Below, in pieces: positions 8,354 through 15,161 of a stretch of DNA of 21,413 bases. This stretch comes from Lachnospiraceae bacterium UBA7054 (lineage in GTDB: Bacteria > Bacillota > Clostridia > Lachnospirales > Lachnospiraceae): positions 1 to 21,413 of the forward strand of contig DLAF01000007.1 in NCBI GenBank assembly GCA_002492725.1, read 5' to 3'. The notes beneath the pieces were generated by a model, which saw only the letters and a list, made by a program, of their open reading frames with translations, did no database searches and was not told where the DNA came from. Each line of letters opens with the position of its first letter. The stretch's first letter is position 1. Made by a program: the position numbers and the translations under genes.

Positions 8354-9118
8354 TTAGAATCTGATTCCCCGAAATGCCGCTCCCTCGGGCTTTATTTCAA
8401 ACTGCATTTTCTCCTTTGTTACCGGATGAATAAAAGCCAATCGGTACGCACAAAGCGCCACATCGCGGATTCCCAACCGCTCGGATAACGCGATGGCCTC
8501 TTTGTCCGCATACTTGTGATCTCCCAGAAGCGGCAGCCCCGCATTAGCCATCTGCACACGAATCTGATGATGGCGGCCCGTATACAGCCGAACCTTGGCG
8601 ACTTTGCAACGCAGTCCGCTTTCTGTTTCGGCGTCCTCTAAAATTTCATATTGCAGCCGCGCCTCTTTTGCCCCCTTCACTTCCGGCGGCACAACGTAGG
8701 ACATATTCGTCTTTCCATCTTTGAGCAGATAGTCTGTAAGAGTACCTGCCGTCTCTTTCCCGCGTAAATCGCAGACAAGCGCCAGGTATTCCTTCTCCAT
8801 CTCCTCCCCCGCTGCCTGGGCGCTCAATGCCGCGGCTGCCGCCTGCTGCTTCGCAAAAACCAAGATCCCCTCTACCGGCTGATCAAGACGGTGGACAACA
8901 TAAATCCGCTGCTGATGTAATACGTTCCCACGCCTGCCAAAGTGCATCTTTTGTGACTCGCCCCGCCTGCCGCCCTGTGGCAACTTCCGCGCCAGATAGT
9001 TTTCCATCTCACTCACCATGTCCGCCTGGCCAACGCGAGCGGTCTGGGTCGCGATCCCGGCAGGCTTATGGCAAACCAGGATATCTTTGTCCTCGTAGAG
9101 GATTCTGTTTGGGTTCAT
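8354..9118 (-). CDS. RluA-family RNA pseudouridine synthase
   Basis: A 254-residue enzyme predicted to isomerise uridine to pseudouridine in rRNA or tRNA. The catalytic motif is VHRLDQPVEG, with Asp79 as the nucleophile. The usual family form is HRLD followed by a Thr-Ser-Gly type segment, so the QPVEG continuation is slightly atypical. ILYEDKDILVCHKPAGI at the N-terminus and TGRHHQIRVQMA near residue 190 are further conserved family blocks. There is no S4 domain, so it is the short form, and the target uridine is unknown. The start has an AGGAGA site 4 bases upstream. It lies 11 bases downstream of the response regulator gene and is probably transcribed with the two-component genes. Confidence 0.9.
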   Translation of the reverse strand: MNPNRILYEDKDILVCHKPAGIATQTARVGQADMVSEMENYLARKLPQGGRRGESQKMHFGRRGNVLHQQRIYVVHRLDQPVEGILVFAKQQAAAAALSAQAAGEEMEKEYLALVCDLRGKETAGTLTDYLLKDGKTNMSYVVPPEVKGAKEARLQYEILEDAETESGLRCKVAKVRLYTGRHHQIRVQMANAGLPLLGDHKYADKEAIALSERLGIRDVALCAYRLAFIHPVTKEKMQFEIKPEGAAFRGIRF

Positions 9119-9129
9119 CGTTTCTCCTA

Positions 9130-9819
9130 TTAGATCTTAAACCGATATCCGATCCCCCAGATTGTCTCAATGTACTGGGGTTTTGCGGTATCATACTCAA
9201 TCTTTTCACGAATCTTTTTAATATGCACGGTGACAGTAGCGATATCCCCGATGGAATCCATGTCCCAGATCTCGCGGAAAAGCTCTTCCTTTGAGTAGAC
9301 ATGATTCGGATTTTCGGCAAGAAATGTGAGCAAATCAAATTCTTTGGTGGTAAAGACCCTTTCCTCCCCGTCCACATAAACACGTCTGGCCGTCTTATCT
9401 ATTTTAAGGCCTCTGATCTCAATGATATCGTTCATCTTCTGGTTGCTGCCCACCAATCTGTCATAGCGCGCCATATGCGCCTTCACCCTCGCTACCAGCT
9501 CGGAAGGACTGAATGGCTTCGTCATGTAATCATCCGCACCGAGTCCAAGGCCTCTGATTTTATCAATGTCGTCCTTCTTCGCTGACACCATGATGATCGG
9601 AATATTTTTTTCTTCCCTGATGCGCTTGCAGACCTCGAATCCATCCACGCCAGGCAGCATGAGATCCAAAATGACCAGATCAAAATTGCCTGTCAGGGCA
9701 GTTTCTAACCCCTTATCCCCCGTGTTTTCAATCGTTACCTCAAAGTCGCTCAACTCCAGATAATCCTTTTCGAGATCGGCGATCGCCTCTTCGTCTTCCA
9801 CAATTAAAATTTTACTCAT
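9130..9819 (-). CDS. OmpR/PhoB-family response regulator
   Basis: A 229-residue DNA-binding response regulator. The receiver domain (about 1-118) has the acidic pocket Glu8, Asp9 and Glu10, phosphoacceptor Asp52 (VILDLMLPG), Ser79 and Lys101 (TKPF). The C-terminal winged helix (about 130-229) contains FTTKEFDLLTFLAENPNHVY and ends with VWGIGYRFKI, a normal OmpR-type finish. I chose the Met at 9819 because AAAGGAAG lies 7 bases upstream and MSKILIVEDEE is a canonical start. It begins 4 bases after the kinase stop, so the two are coupled. The regulated genes are unknown. Because rluA-like and AI-2E-like genes follow without a terminator, the regulator may simply share a transcript with them. 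Confidence 0.92.
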   Translation of the reverse strand: MSKILIVEDEEAIADLEKDYLELSDFEVTIENTGDKGLETALTGNFDLVILDLMLPGVDGFEVCKRIREEKNIPIIMVSAKKDDIDKIRGLGLGADDYMTKPFSPSELVARVKAHMARYDRLVGSNQKMNDIIEIRGLKIDKTARRVYVDGEERVFTTKEFDLLTFLAENPNHVYSKEELFREIWDMDSIGDIATVTVHIKKIREKIEYDTAKPQYIETIWGIGYRFKI

Positions 9820-9823
9820 ATGC

Positions 9824-11296
9824 TTACTTCCTTTCTTCATATTTCCGCACCACAAAGTGCATACAGGTTCCCTCGTGCTCTTTGCTGGTAGCCCAGATAT
9901 AGCCGCCGTGGTCTTCTATGATCTTCTTTACGATGGACAGCCCGATACCGCTGCCACCCTGTGAGGAATTGCGGGAGGCGTCTGTCCTGTAAAACCGCTC
10001 AAAAATATTCGGCAGATCCTTGGCGGCAATCCCCTTGCCGTTGTCCTCGATCTCCACGCGAATGGAATCTACCTCATCCAGAATACGGATATCGATCACG
10101 CCTTTTTCCTTATCCAGATATTTTACGCTGTTTCCGATGATATTATTGATCACTCTCTTCAGCTGTTCGGGATCCGCAATGATCTGGACGGAAGGATCCA
10201 CCAGATCCTCATAGTTAAGCTGAATATTCTTTGATTCCAGATCCAGCCCCACTTCCTCCACGCAGTCGCCAAAATATTCTGCAACATTGATGCGGCGGAA
10301 ATTATAGGGAATACGGTTATTGTCAATCCCGGAATACGTCGTCAACTCATTGATCAGGCGGTCCATGTCGTTTGCCTTGTTATAGATGGTTTTAATGTAC
10401 TTATCCATCTTTTCAGGCGTATCCGCAACCCCGTCCATGATACCCTCCACATATCCCTTCACCGCAGTAATGGGGGTCTTTAAATCGTGGGAGATATTGC
10501 TGATCAGCTCTCTGTTTTTCGCCTCATGCTCAAACTTTTCATCCAGAGACTCCTTTAAGCGAAGCCGCATGTCCTCATAGTTGCGATAGAGTTCTCCAAC
10601 CTCTCCCTTTTCTTCCGTGGTCAGCATATATTCCAAATTACCCTCCGCGATCTGCTGCATCGCCTTATTCAATTGATTGATCGGTGTGAAAATACCATGC
10701 TGCAGCCACTGGGTCAAAAGGACGCTGGTCAGGACCAGCACCAGGAGAAAAGCAAGCGCCATATGATAAAGCGTCCTTCGGGAGAGCAGGGAGCTGACTC
10801 TGGTAACAATGAAAAAACTGCCCTCGCTGCCGTCCGTAAAATGAAAATCTACCACTTTGACCAATCTCTTGATATCATTGTAATAATATCCCGCCTCCGG
10901 ACTTTCTATCTCACTTCCGTAATCGGGAAGCGCGGAAAAAATCTTTTTCGCCGCCGTGTGATTTCCCGTATAATAGAGGCTTTCATTCTTCCTGACAATA
11001 ATATAAGAAGATTTATCGGCCAAACTTTCCGAAATCTCATCCAGATAAGCCTTATCTTCCAAACGGGAAGGATCTTCCGCAATCTGCTGCCTTACCTTCT
11101 CAAGCGCTTCCTGAGTAATGCGGCTGTAATTTTCTATCGTGTAGATAAAGGAGGAATTATTCATGTCCGGAAATCGAAACTGCGGCTCCGCATCCTCTAT
11201 CTGACTTCCCACCACGAGAAGCGCAATGCTTGTGAGCAGAAGCGGCATCAATATGATCGCCAAAGACGTGATCATGAGCCTTGTCTTGAATTTCAC
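9824..11296 (-). CDS. sensor histidine kinase of the adjacent two-component system
   Basis: A 490-residue membrane sensor kinase. It has an N-terminal membrane helix (about 7-30), an extracytoplasmic sensor region (about 31-172), a second helix (about 175-197), a HAMP linker (about 198-250), and a dimerisation/phosphoacceptor helix with NISHDLKTP (His270). The ATPase domain has NIIGNSVKYL (N box), DNGKGI (G1), FERFYR (F box) and GSGIGLSIV (G2). The sensor region has no family I recognise. The start is GTG at 11296, with GGGAGGG 6 bases upstream; an in-frame GTG seven codons earlier contains that ribosome site and is less likely. A candidate promoter lies at 11331-11358, and a palindrome sits between this gene and the divergent PerR gene. 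Confidence 0.92.
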   Translation of the reverse strand: MKFKTRLMITSLAIILMPLLLTSIALLVVGSQIEDAEPQFRFPDMNNSSFIYTIENYSRITQEALEKVRQQIAEDPSRLEDKAYLDEISESLADKSSYIIVRKNESLYYTGNHTAAKKIFSALPDYGSEIESPEAGYYYNDIKRLVKVVDFHFTDGSEGSFFIVTRVSSLLSRRTLYHMALAFLLVLVLTSVLLTQWLQHGIFTPINQLNKAMQQIAEGNLEYMLTTEEKGEVGELYRNYEDMRLRLKESLDEKFEHEAKNRELISNISHDLKTPITAVKGYVEGIMDGVADTPEKMDKYIKTIYNKANDMDRLINELTTYSGIDNNRIPYNFRRINVAEYFGDCVEEVGLDLESKNIQLNYEDLVDPSVQIIADPEQLKRVINNIIGNSVKYLDKEKGVIDIRILDEVDSIRVEIEDNGKGIAAKDLPNIFERFYRTDASRNSSQGGSGIGLSIVKKIIEDHGGYIWATSKEHEGTCMHFVVRKYEERK

Positions 11297-11330
11297 GAAA
11301 AACCCTCCCTTCTGCACAATCTTAATTCAA

Positions 11331-11358
11331 AGTATATCACATTCCGACTTCCTGAAAA
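11331..11358 (-). promoter_or_regulatory. candidate promoter of the histidine kinase operon
   Basis: On the minus strand a TATACT -10 preceded by TG (extended -10, 11331-11336) is separated by 16 bases from a weak TTTTCA -35 (11353-11358). It would start transcription close to 11325, just upstream of the GTG and its ribosome site. Confidence 0.45.
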
Positions 11359-11377
11359 TAAAACTACTCCGATAATC

Positions 11378-11394
11378 TTATAAAAATTTTATAA
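11378..11394. promoter_or_regulatory. perfect 17-bp palindrome between kinase and PerR genes, possible operator
   Basis: TTATAAAA-A-TTTTATAA is a perfect 8-1-8 palindrome midway between two divergent promoters. The outer TTATAA half-sites resemble those of the PerR box (TTATAAT-N-ATTATAA) but are spaced two bases further apart. It could be an operator for the adjacent Fur-family regulator, or an AT-rich UP-type element. Confidence 0.4.
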
Positions 11395-11410
11395 ATTTCC
11401 AGATTTTGGA

Positions 11411-11438
11411 TTGACACGGATATTTAATTTGCTATAAT
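11411..11438 (+). promoter_or_regulatory. consensus SigA-type promoter of the PerR gene
   Basis: A perfect TTGACA -35 (11411-11416) and perfect TATAAT -10 (11433-11438) are separated by 16 bases. Transcription should start near 11445, leaving a leader of nearly 100 bases. Within the leader, AGGAAT-G-ATTCCT (11452-11464) is a perfect 13-bp palindrome just past the start point and could be an operator. Confidence 0.8.
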
Positions 11439-11541
11439 GAGTATTAAAAACAGGAATGATTCCTAAGATTGATAGAAATTAGATTCAAAATTCAAATGAG
11501 GACGCAGACAGAATACATGACATGAACCAAAAGGAGTTGCA

Positions 11542-11949
11542 ATGGCAGTGAAATACAGCCGACAACGGCAGGTCATCCACAACTTTCTCATGACGCGCAA
11601 GGATCATCCAACGGCCGATGTCGTCTACCAAAACGTCAGACAGGAAGATCCGCATATCAGCCTGGGCACCGTCTACCGAAATCTGACGCTGCTCGCGGAC
11701 AGAGGCGAGATTTTACGGCTTCATGTGGGAGACGGCGTAGATCACTTTGACGCGGACACTTCCCCTCACAGTCACTTCATCTGTTCCTGCTGCGGCTGTG
11801 TGACAGATTTTTCCATCGACTGTCTGGAGGACATGCTCTCTCAGGCAAAGCAGATTTTTGACGGCAAAATAGAGAGTCTGGACACTTGTTTTCGCGGTGT
11901 CTGCGCAGACTGCATAAACGCGGCCGCAAAGCAGTCTGAACCCGGCTAA
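11542..11949 (+). CDS. perR: Fur-family peroxide-type regulator, PerR-like
   Basis: A 135-residue metal-dependent repressor. The N-terminal winged helix contains ISLGTVYRNLTLLADRGEI. The regulatory-metal ligands of Bacillus PerR (His37, Asp85, His91, His93, Asp104) all have counterparts at exactly matching spacing: His22, Asp70, His76, His78 and Asp89. The acidic position Asp89 is Asp as in PerR; Fur proteins usually have Glu. The structural zinc site is CxxC at Cys81/Cys84 and CxxC at Cys121/Cys124. The N-terminus is about 15 residues shorter than in B. subtilis. An AAGGAG site precedes the ATG. A neighbouring reverse rubrerythrin, a known PerR target in clostridia, supports a peroxide-sensing role. 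A Fur or Zur assignment is less likely. Confidence 0.88.
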   Translation: MAVKYSRQRQVIHNFLMTRKDHPTADVVYQNVRQEDPHISLGTVYRNLTLLADRGEILRLHVGDGVDHFDADTSPHSHFICSCCGCVTDFSIDCLEDMLSQAKQIFDGKIESLDTCFRGVCADCINAAAKQSEPG

Positions 11950-11985
11950 TCTATATAACAATGGCAATACGCCCAAATATCCACG

Positions 11986-11999
11986 GCACATAACTGTGC
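11986..11999. promoter_or_regulatory. hairpin in the PerR-rubrerythrin intergenic region
   Basis: GCACA-TAAC-TGTGC forms a short perfect hairpin inside the 111-base gap. It is nested in a longer imperfect pairing between CCCAAAT (near 11971) and ATTTGGG (near 12021). No T-run follows, so it is not a simple terminator. It may be an RNA processing site, a leader structure or an operator. Confidence 0.35.
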
Positions 12000-12060
12000 A
12001 AACTGCAAAATGTACCGTAGATTTGGGTAAAATAATAAAAAAAGAAAAGGAGATCACACT

Positions 12061-12600
12061 ATGAAATTTGTATGTCAGGTATGCGGCTATGTACACGAAG
12101 GAGATTCTGCACCGGATAAGTGCCCGCAGTGTGGCGCACCGGCTGAGAAGTTCACGGCACAGAGCGGTTCCATGGAATGGGCTGCAGAGCACGTGGTAGG
12201 CGTTGCCAAGGGCGTCAGCGAGGACATCATGGCTGACCTTCGCGCAAACTTTAACGGCGAGTGCACCGAGGTTGGTATGTACCTTGCGATGGCGAGAGTT
12301 GCTCACAGAGAGGGCTATCCTGAGATCGGCCTCTACTGGGAGAAAGCTGCATGGGAAGAGGCGGAGCACGCTGCCAAGTTTGCAGAGCTTTTGGGCGAGG
12401 TCGTTACCGACTCCACCAAGAAGAACCTGCAGATGAGAGTGGAAGCGGAAAATGGCGCGACCGCAGGCAAATTCGACCTTGCAAAACGCGCAAAGGCAGC
12501 AAACCTCGATGCGATCCATGACACCGTTCACGAGATGGCCCGCGACGAGGCAAGACACGGCAAGGCATTTGAGGGTCTGTTAAAGAGATACTTCGGCTAA
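12061..12600 (+). CDS. reverse rubrerythrin (N-terminal rubredoxin domain plus diiron domain)
   Basis: A 179-residue peroxide reductase of the reverse-rubrerythrin type. The rubredoxin-like FeS4 domain is at the N-terminus, with ligands Cys5, Cys8, Cys21 and Cys24, in contrast to classical rubrerythrin, where it is C-terminal. The ferritin-like diiron domain (about 38-179) shows the ligand motifs FNGECTEVGMY, WEEAEH and RDEARH. The family reduces hydrogen peroxide and oxygen with electrons delivered from NADH through rubredoxin or a flavoprotein, protecting anaerobes in the cytoplasm. An AAAGGAGA ribosome site precedes the ATG. Its position between a PerR-like gene and a rubredoxin gene fits clostridial oxygen defence, and PerR control is expected from the C. 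acetobutylicum precedent. Confidence 0.93.
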   Translation: MKFVCQVCGYVHEGDSAPDKCPQCGAPAEKFTAQSGSMEWAAEHVVGVAKGVSEDIMADLRANFNGECTEVGMYLAMARVAHREGYPEIGLYWEKAAWEEAEHAAKFAELLGEVVTDSTKKNLQMRVEAENGATAGKFDLAKRAKAANLDAIHDTVHEMARDEARHGKAFEGLLKRYFG

Positions 12601-12621
12601 AACGCTTACAAAGATTTTTTG

Positions 12622-12651
12622 CGGGGATGACGCTAAATGGCTAATTCCCCG
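12622..12651 (+). promoter_or_regulatory. stem-loop between rubrerythrin and rubredoxin genes
   Basis: CGGGGA (12622-12627) pairs with TCCCCG (12646-12651) across an 18-base loop. No T-run follows, so it is unlikely to terminate transcription. It may be an RNA-processing or stability element that sets the ratio of the two products. Confidence 0.35.
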
Positions 12652-12708
12652 TATCTAATTCATAAGAATAACATATATAAGAAACAAACAGATCAGGAGG
12701 AAACGACG

Positions 12709-12882
12709 ATGAAAAAATATTTTTGTAATCCCTGCGGCTATACATATGACCCCGAAAAGGGCGATCCCGAACACGGAATTAAGCCAGGCACCGCATTTGA
12801 GGATCTTCCGGCGGACTGGTGCTGCCCTATCTGCGGCGTAAGCAAAGATATGTTCCAGCCCTGCATTGATAATTACAACTAA
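12709..12882 (+). CDS. rubredoxin
   Basis: A 57-residue one-iron electron carrier. The FeS4 ligands are Cys6 and Cys9 (FCNPCGY) and Cys39 and Cys42 (CPICGV). The connecting GDPEHGIKPGTAFEDLPADW segment is typical of the family. Length matches classical rubredoxins. I chose this ATG because a full AGGAGG lies 8 bases upstream and the conserved fold starts here; an in-frame ATG 24 codons earlier would add a tail unlike any rubredoxin. It probably delivers electrons to the reverse rubrerythrin encoded just upstream. A strong terminator follows. Confidence 0.95.
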   Translation: MKKYFCNPCGYTYDPEKGDPEHGIKPGTAFEDLPADWCCPICGVSKDMFQPCIDNYN

Positions 12883-12896
12883 GACACAAAAAGCAG

Positions 12897-12926
12897 GAGC
12901 GTCCGATATTCGGGCGCTCTTTTTTT
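12897..12926 (+). terminator. intrinsic terminator closing the peroxide-defence cluster
   Basis: GAGCGTCCG pairs with CGGGCGCTC (one G-T pair) around a 5-base ATATT loop, followed by seven T. It separates the rubredoxin gene from the promoter of the next module. Confidence 0.9.
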
Positions 12927-12931
12927 ATGTC

Positions 12932-12961
12932 TTGATATTATATCGCTGTAGAGATATAATA
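12932..12961 (+). promoter_or_regulatory. promoter of the DUF3990/HTH module with overlapping dyad operator
   Basis: The promoter is TTGATA (12932-12937), a 17-base spacer and TATAAT (12955-12960). A perfect inverted repeat, TATTATATC (12936-12944) and GATATAATA (12953-12961) around 8 bases, covers the end of the -35, the spacer edge and the whole -10. A repressor bound here would block RNA polymerase, as expected for an autoregulated toxin-antitoxin operon. Confidence 0.75.
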
Positions 12962-12982
12962 AGTGAGAGGAGGGAGATTTTC

Positions 12983-13657
12983 ATGATAAAAAAGATCTTT
13001 CACGGTTCCGAATTTGTCATTGAAAAACCAATTTATGGAAAAGGCGCCACCACAAATGATTACGGCCGCGGCTTCTATTGCACGGAAAATCCGGAACTTG
13101 CAAAGGAATGGGCCTGCGCGAAAAACAGAAACGGCTATGTCAATCAATATGAGCTGTGCTTTACCGATTTGCGTATTCTAAATCTGAATGATCCCGAATA
13201 CTCTGTCCTCAACTGGCTTGCTATTCTGGCCGCCAACCGCACCTATTGGCAAAAGGGCAGTATTGCGGAAGAAGCAAAAAAGTATCTTGCCGACCATTTT
13301 TTAGTCGATACTTCTGATTATGATATTATCATCGGTAATCGCGCGGACGATTCTTATTTTTCCTTTGCCCAGGACTTTGTTATGGGCGCAATCTCTTATC
13401 AAAAACTATCCGAGGCCATGCGCCTTGGAAAACTCGGAGAGCAGATTGTTCTAAAAAGCCGAAAAGCCTTTGATAAAATCCGTTATCTGGGGAATGAACC
13501 CGTAGACGCGAAAGAATACTATGTCAAAAAGGCTGCGCGTGACAGAACGGCGCAGCAGGAATATAGAAAATCCAAAAGAATGCAGACAACGATTCATGAA
13601 ATCTATATTCTGGATATTATGAGAGAGGGAATGAAACATGGAGATCCGCGCTTATGA
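12983..13657 (+). CDS. DUF3990 protein, predicted ADP-ribosyltransferase-like toxin
   Basis: A 224-residue protein that I assign to the DUF3990 family. The N-terminus has FHGSEFVIEKP (His7) and then NDYGRGFYCTENPELAKEWA (Tyr32). The later YDIIIGNRADDSYFSFAQDF and LGKLGEQIVLKS (Glu153/Gln154) blocks are characteristic. The order His, Tyr, acidic/Gln fits an ADP-ribosyltransferase-like H-Y-E/Q active site, a proposal about the family that I cannot test here. The target would be unknown. The ATG at 12983 has an AGGAGG site 9 bases upstream; the reading frame is open further upstream through the terminator, but no start there is credible. The gene overlaps its HTH partner by 20 bases. The layout suggests a toxin with a regulator antitoxin. 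Confidence 0.82.
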   Translation: MIKKIFHGSEFVIEKPIYGKGATTNDYGRGFYCTENPELAKEWACAKNRNGYVNQYELCFTDLRILNLNDPEYSVLNWLAILAANRTYWQKGSIAEEAKKYLADHFLVDTSDYDIIIGNRADDSYFSFAQDFVMGAISYQKLSEAMRLGKLGEQIVLKSRKAFDKIRYLGNEPVDAKEYYVKKAARDRTAQQEYRKSKRMQTTIHEIYILDIMREGMKHGDPRL

Positions 13658-14279
13658 CGAAAAATATGTATTGTCCGCTCAGCGAATCCTGGGTGATATG
13701 ATGGATTTTGCCGTATATGCGTATCAGCTGAATGCCGACCGTTTTTTTGAAATGTTTCTTGTATCGCCGATCGCCAGACAATTTGAAAACGGAAATCCTG
13801 TTTATGTAGCCGGTATGACAGGTTGTGAGCTGGCAAAAGAAGTCATTCGCCAAAGCGGGATGACATTTCCTGAGATTTCTGAGGAAATGTACACAGATAA
13901 GTCTCCTGAATACTGGAGCGGATGGGCGCTCGCCTATTACCAATGGTATACTGCGAAATCCTTTTCCAAAATTCATCGGGCTGTCTCCATGCAGGAATTG
14001 CTGCTGTTATATCCGGCGCTCCACGAGGCGGATCTAATGAAATTTGTCGAAATCATGAATAAAAGATTGCAACAGTTTTATCCCGATACCAACCTGAAAC
14101 GAATCCGCACGTTTGCCGGTTTATCACAAAATGAGCTGGCCATCCTTTCCGGAATCCCTCTCAGACAGATACAGCTTTTTGAACAGCGTCAGCGGGATAT
14201 CAACAAAACACAGGCCATCAATCTCTTGCGGCTTGGTAAGGCGCTTGGCTGTCACAGCGAAGACTTGTTAGAGCTATAA
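13638..14279 (+). CDS. helix-turn-helix partner of the DUF3990 gene, probable antitoxin/repressor
   Basis: A 213-residue protein. Residues about 152-207 (LKRIRTFAGLSQNELAILSG, then IPLRQIQLFEQRQRDINK) are an XRE-type helix-turn-helix, here unusually at the C-terminus. The N-terminal about 75 residues (MDFAVYAYQLNADRFFEMFL...) recall the small DUF3791 proteins that often sit beside DUF3990, so this may be a DUF3791-like neutralising domain joined to a DNA-binding domain; that is inference. The middle has PEYWSGWALAYYQWYTAKSF, a block I recognise from other HTH proteins of gut clostridia. It starts inside the toxin gene, so the two are coupled. The natural binding site is the dyad over the shared promoter. 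Its 3' end overlaps the convergent isomerase gene by 28 bases. Confidence 0.82.
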   Translation: MEIRAYDEKYVLSAQRILGDMMDFAVYAYQLNADRFFEMFLVSPIARQFENGNPVYVAGMTGCELAKEVIRQSGMTFPEISEEMYTDKSPEYWSGWALAYYQWYTAKSFSKIHRAVSMQELLLLYPALHEADLMKFVEIMNKRLQQFYPDTNLKRIRTFAGLSQNELAILSGIPLRQIQLFEQRQRDINKTQAINLLRLGKALGCHSEDLLEL

Positions 14280-15061
14280 AAACCATTTTCCCACAGCCAC
14301 ACCACCGACTGCCGCAGCGCCTCCACCGTCTTTGTTTCCACCACGCAGCGGCAGCCGAAAGTCTCGGCCAGTCCGAGCCGCTGTGCCAGATCGATTTCTC
14401 CCGTCCCCAGCGTCTGATGGTTCTTTTTGCCCGCTCCGTCATGAATATGAAAATGATGCAGCCGGTCCTTCCTCTCCATCAAAAACGACTCATCTATATT
14501 GCCGCATGAATGAGAATGTCCGATATCCCAAGTCAGGCCAAACATCCCGCTCTGTAGCAAATAGTCGATTGCTTTCTTTTCAAAATCCCGAAACCCGTCC
14601 GTATTTTCGATACATACTTTGATTCCGCTATCTCCCGCTACGCGCTCACACATTTCCCGAAACCGCGCAAAGCCTTCCATATATTCTTTTTGATACTGAT
14701 CAAACAGATACACCTTTCGATCCGGCAGGGTAAAATAAACCCCATGATCCATGTGCATATTAAGGAGCGGTGCGCCAATCTCTTTCGCCGCCATAAGAAC
14801 CCGCTCCACGGTCTTTGTGTAAGCATCCGCCACAAGAGTATTAAAATCGCATACATTGAGATTTTCATCCAGATGGATCGTAAAGTAAATGCCGTTTTCC
14901 GCCGCCAGTCTGCGCAGCTTGTCCGTTTCTTCCAACTGCTCTGTCTGAAACAGCGGCAAATTCATATTCAACTCAATAAACTGCAGACCCAACTCTCGGC
15001 ATAGAGCGATATTTTCTTCCAGATCCTCATTTTCAATTAAAGTCGGCATTCCGAAATCCAT
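14252..15061 (-). CDS. sugar phosphate isomerase/epimerase-family TIM barrel protein
   Basis: A 269-residue protein of the xylose isomerase-like/AP endonuclease family 2 barrel superfamily. Putative metal ligands sit in order: Glu152 (CIENTDG), Asp179 (LTWDIGHSH), His182, His205 or His207 (HFHIHDG) and Glu242 (VVETKT); His63 (TIHLDE) is also typical. Members isomerise or epimerise sugars and related compounds, and some are endonuclease IV enzymes. The short length and absence of the full zinc cluster favour an isomerase or epimerase; the substrate is unknown. I chose the Met at 15061 because AGGAGAGGAGA lies 5 bases upstream; a Met 19 codons earlier gives a non-conserved tail. It is monocistronic and divergent from the PH-like gene. 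Confidence 0.85.
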   Translation of the reverse strand: MDFGMPTLIENEDLEENIALCRELGLQFIELNMNLPLFQTEQLEETDKLRRLAAENGIYFTIHLDENLNVCDFNTLVADAYTKTVERVLMAAKEIGAPLLNMHMDHGVYFTLPDRKVYLFDQYQKEYMEGFARFREMCERVAGDSGIKVCIENTDGFRDFEKKAIDYLLQSGMFGLTWDIGHSHSCGNIDESFLMERKDRLHHFHIHDGAGKKNHQTLGTGEIDLAQRLGLAETFGCRCVVETKTVEALRQSVVWLWENGFYSSNKSSL

Positions 15062-15117
15062 AAAAATCTCCTCTCCTTGTGTTTTCCTGCGCGCAAAATG
15101 AATTTGACTATGTTGCA

Positions 15118-15146
15118 ATTATACAAAAAAAGATTTGCACTGACAA
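15118..15146 (-). promoter_or_regulatory. promoter of the sugar isomerase gene
   Basis: On the minus strand TTGTCA (15141-15146), a 17-base spacer and a perfect TATAAT (15118-15123) form a near-consensus SigA promoter. It overlaps the divergent promoter region of the PH-like gene, so the two may compete. Confidence 0.7.
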
Positions 15147-15161
15147 TAAATATGATATACT
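15135..15161 (+). promoter_or_regulatory. candidate promoter of the PH-like gene
   Basis: TTGCAC (15135-15140), a short 15-base spacer and TGATATACT (extended -10, TATACT at 15156-15161). A second TGATATACT occurs at 15185-15193 as part of a direct repeat, so the true start point is ambiguous. Confidence 0.45.

Noticed and set aside
10673..11383. 236-codon open frame antisense to the histidine kinase
   Set aside because: The kinase on the other strand has all expected motifs, and the antisense product looks like a composition shadow.
11713..12558. 281-codon open frame on the minus strand across the rubrerythrin and perR genes
   Set aside because: It is antisense to two well-recognised genes, spans their intergenic gap, and shows no family resemblance and no convincing ribosome site.
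12866..12982. Upstream extension of the DUF3990 gene by 39 codons
   Set aside because: It would run through the rubredoxin stop region, a strong terminator and the promoter; the AGGAGG site fixes the start at 12983.
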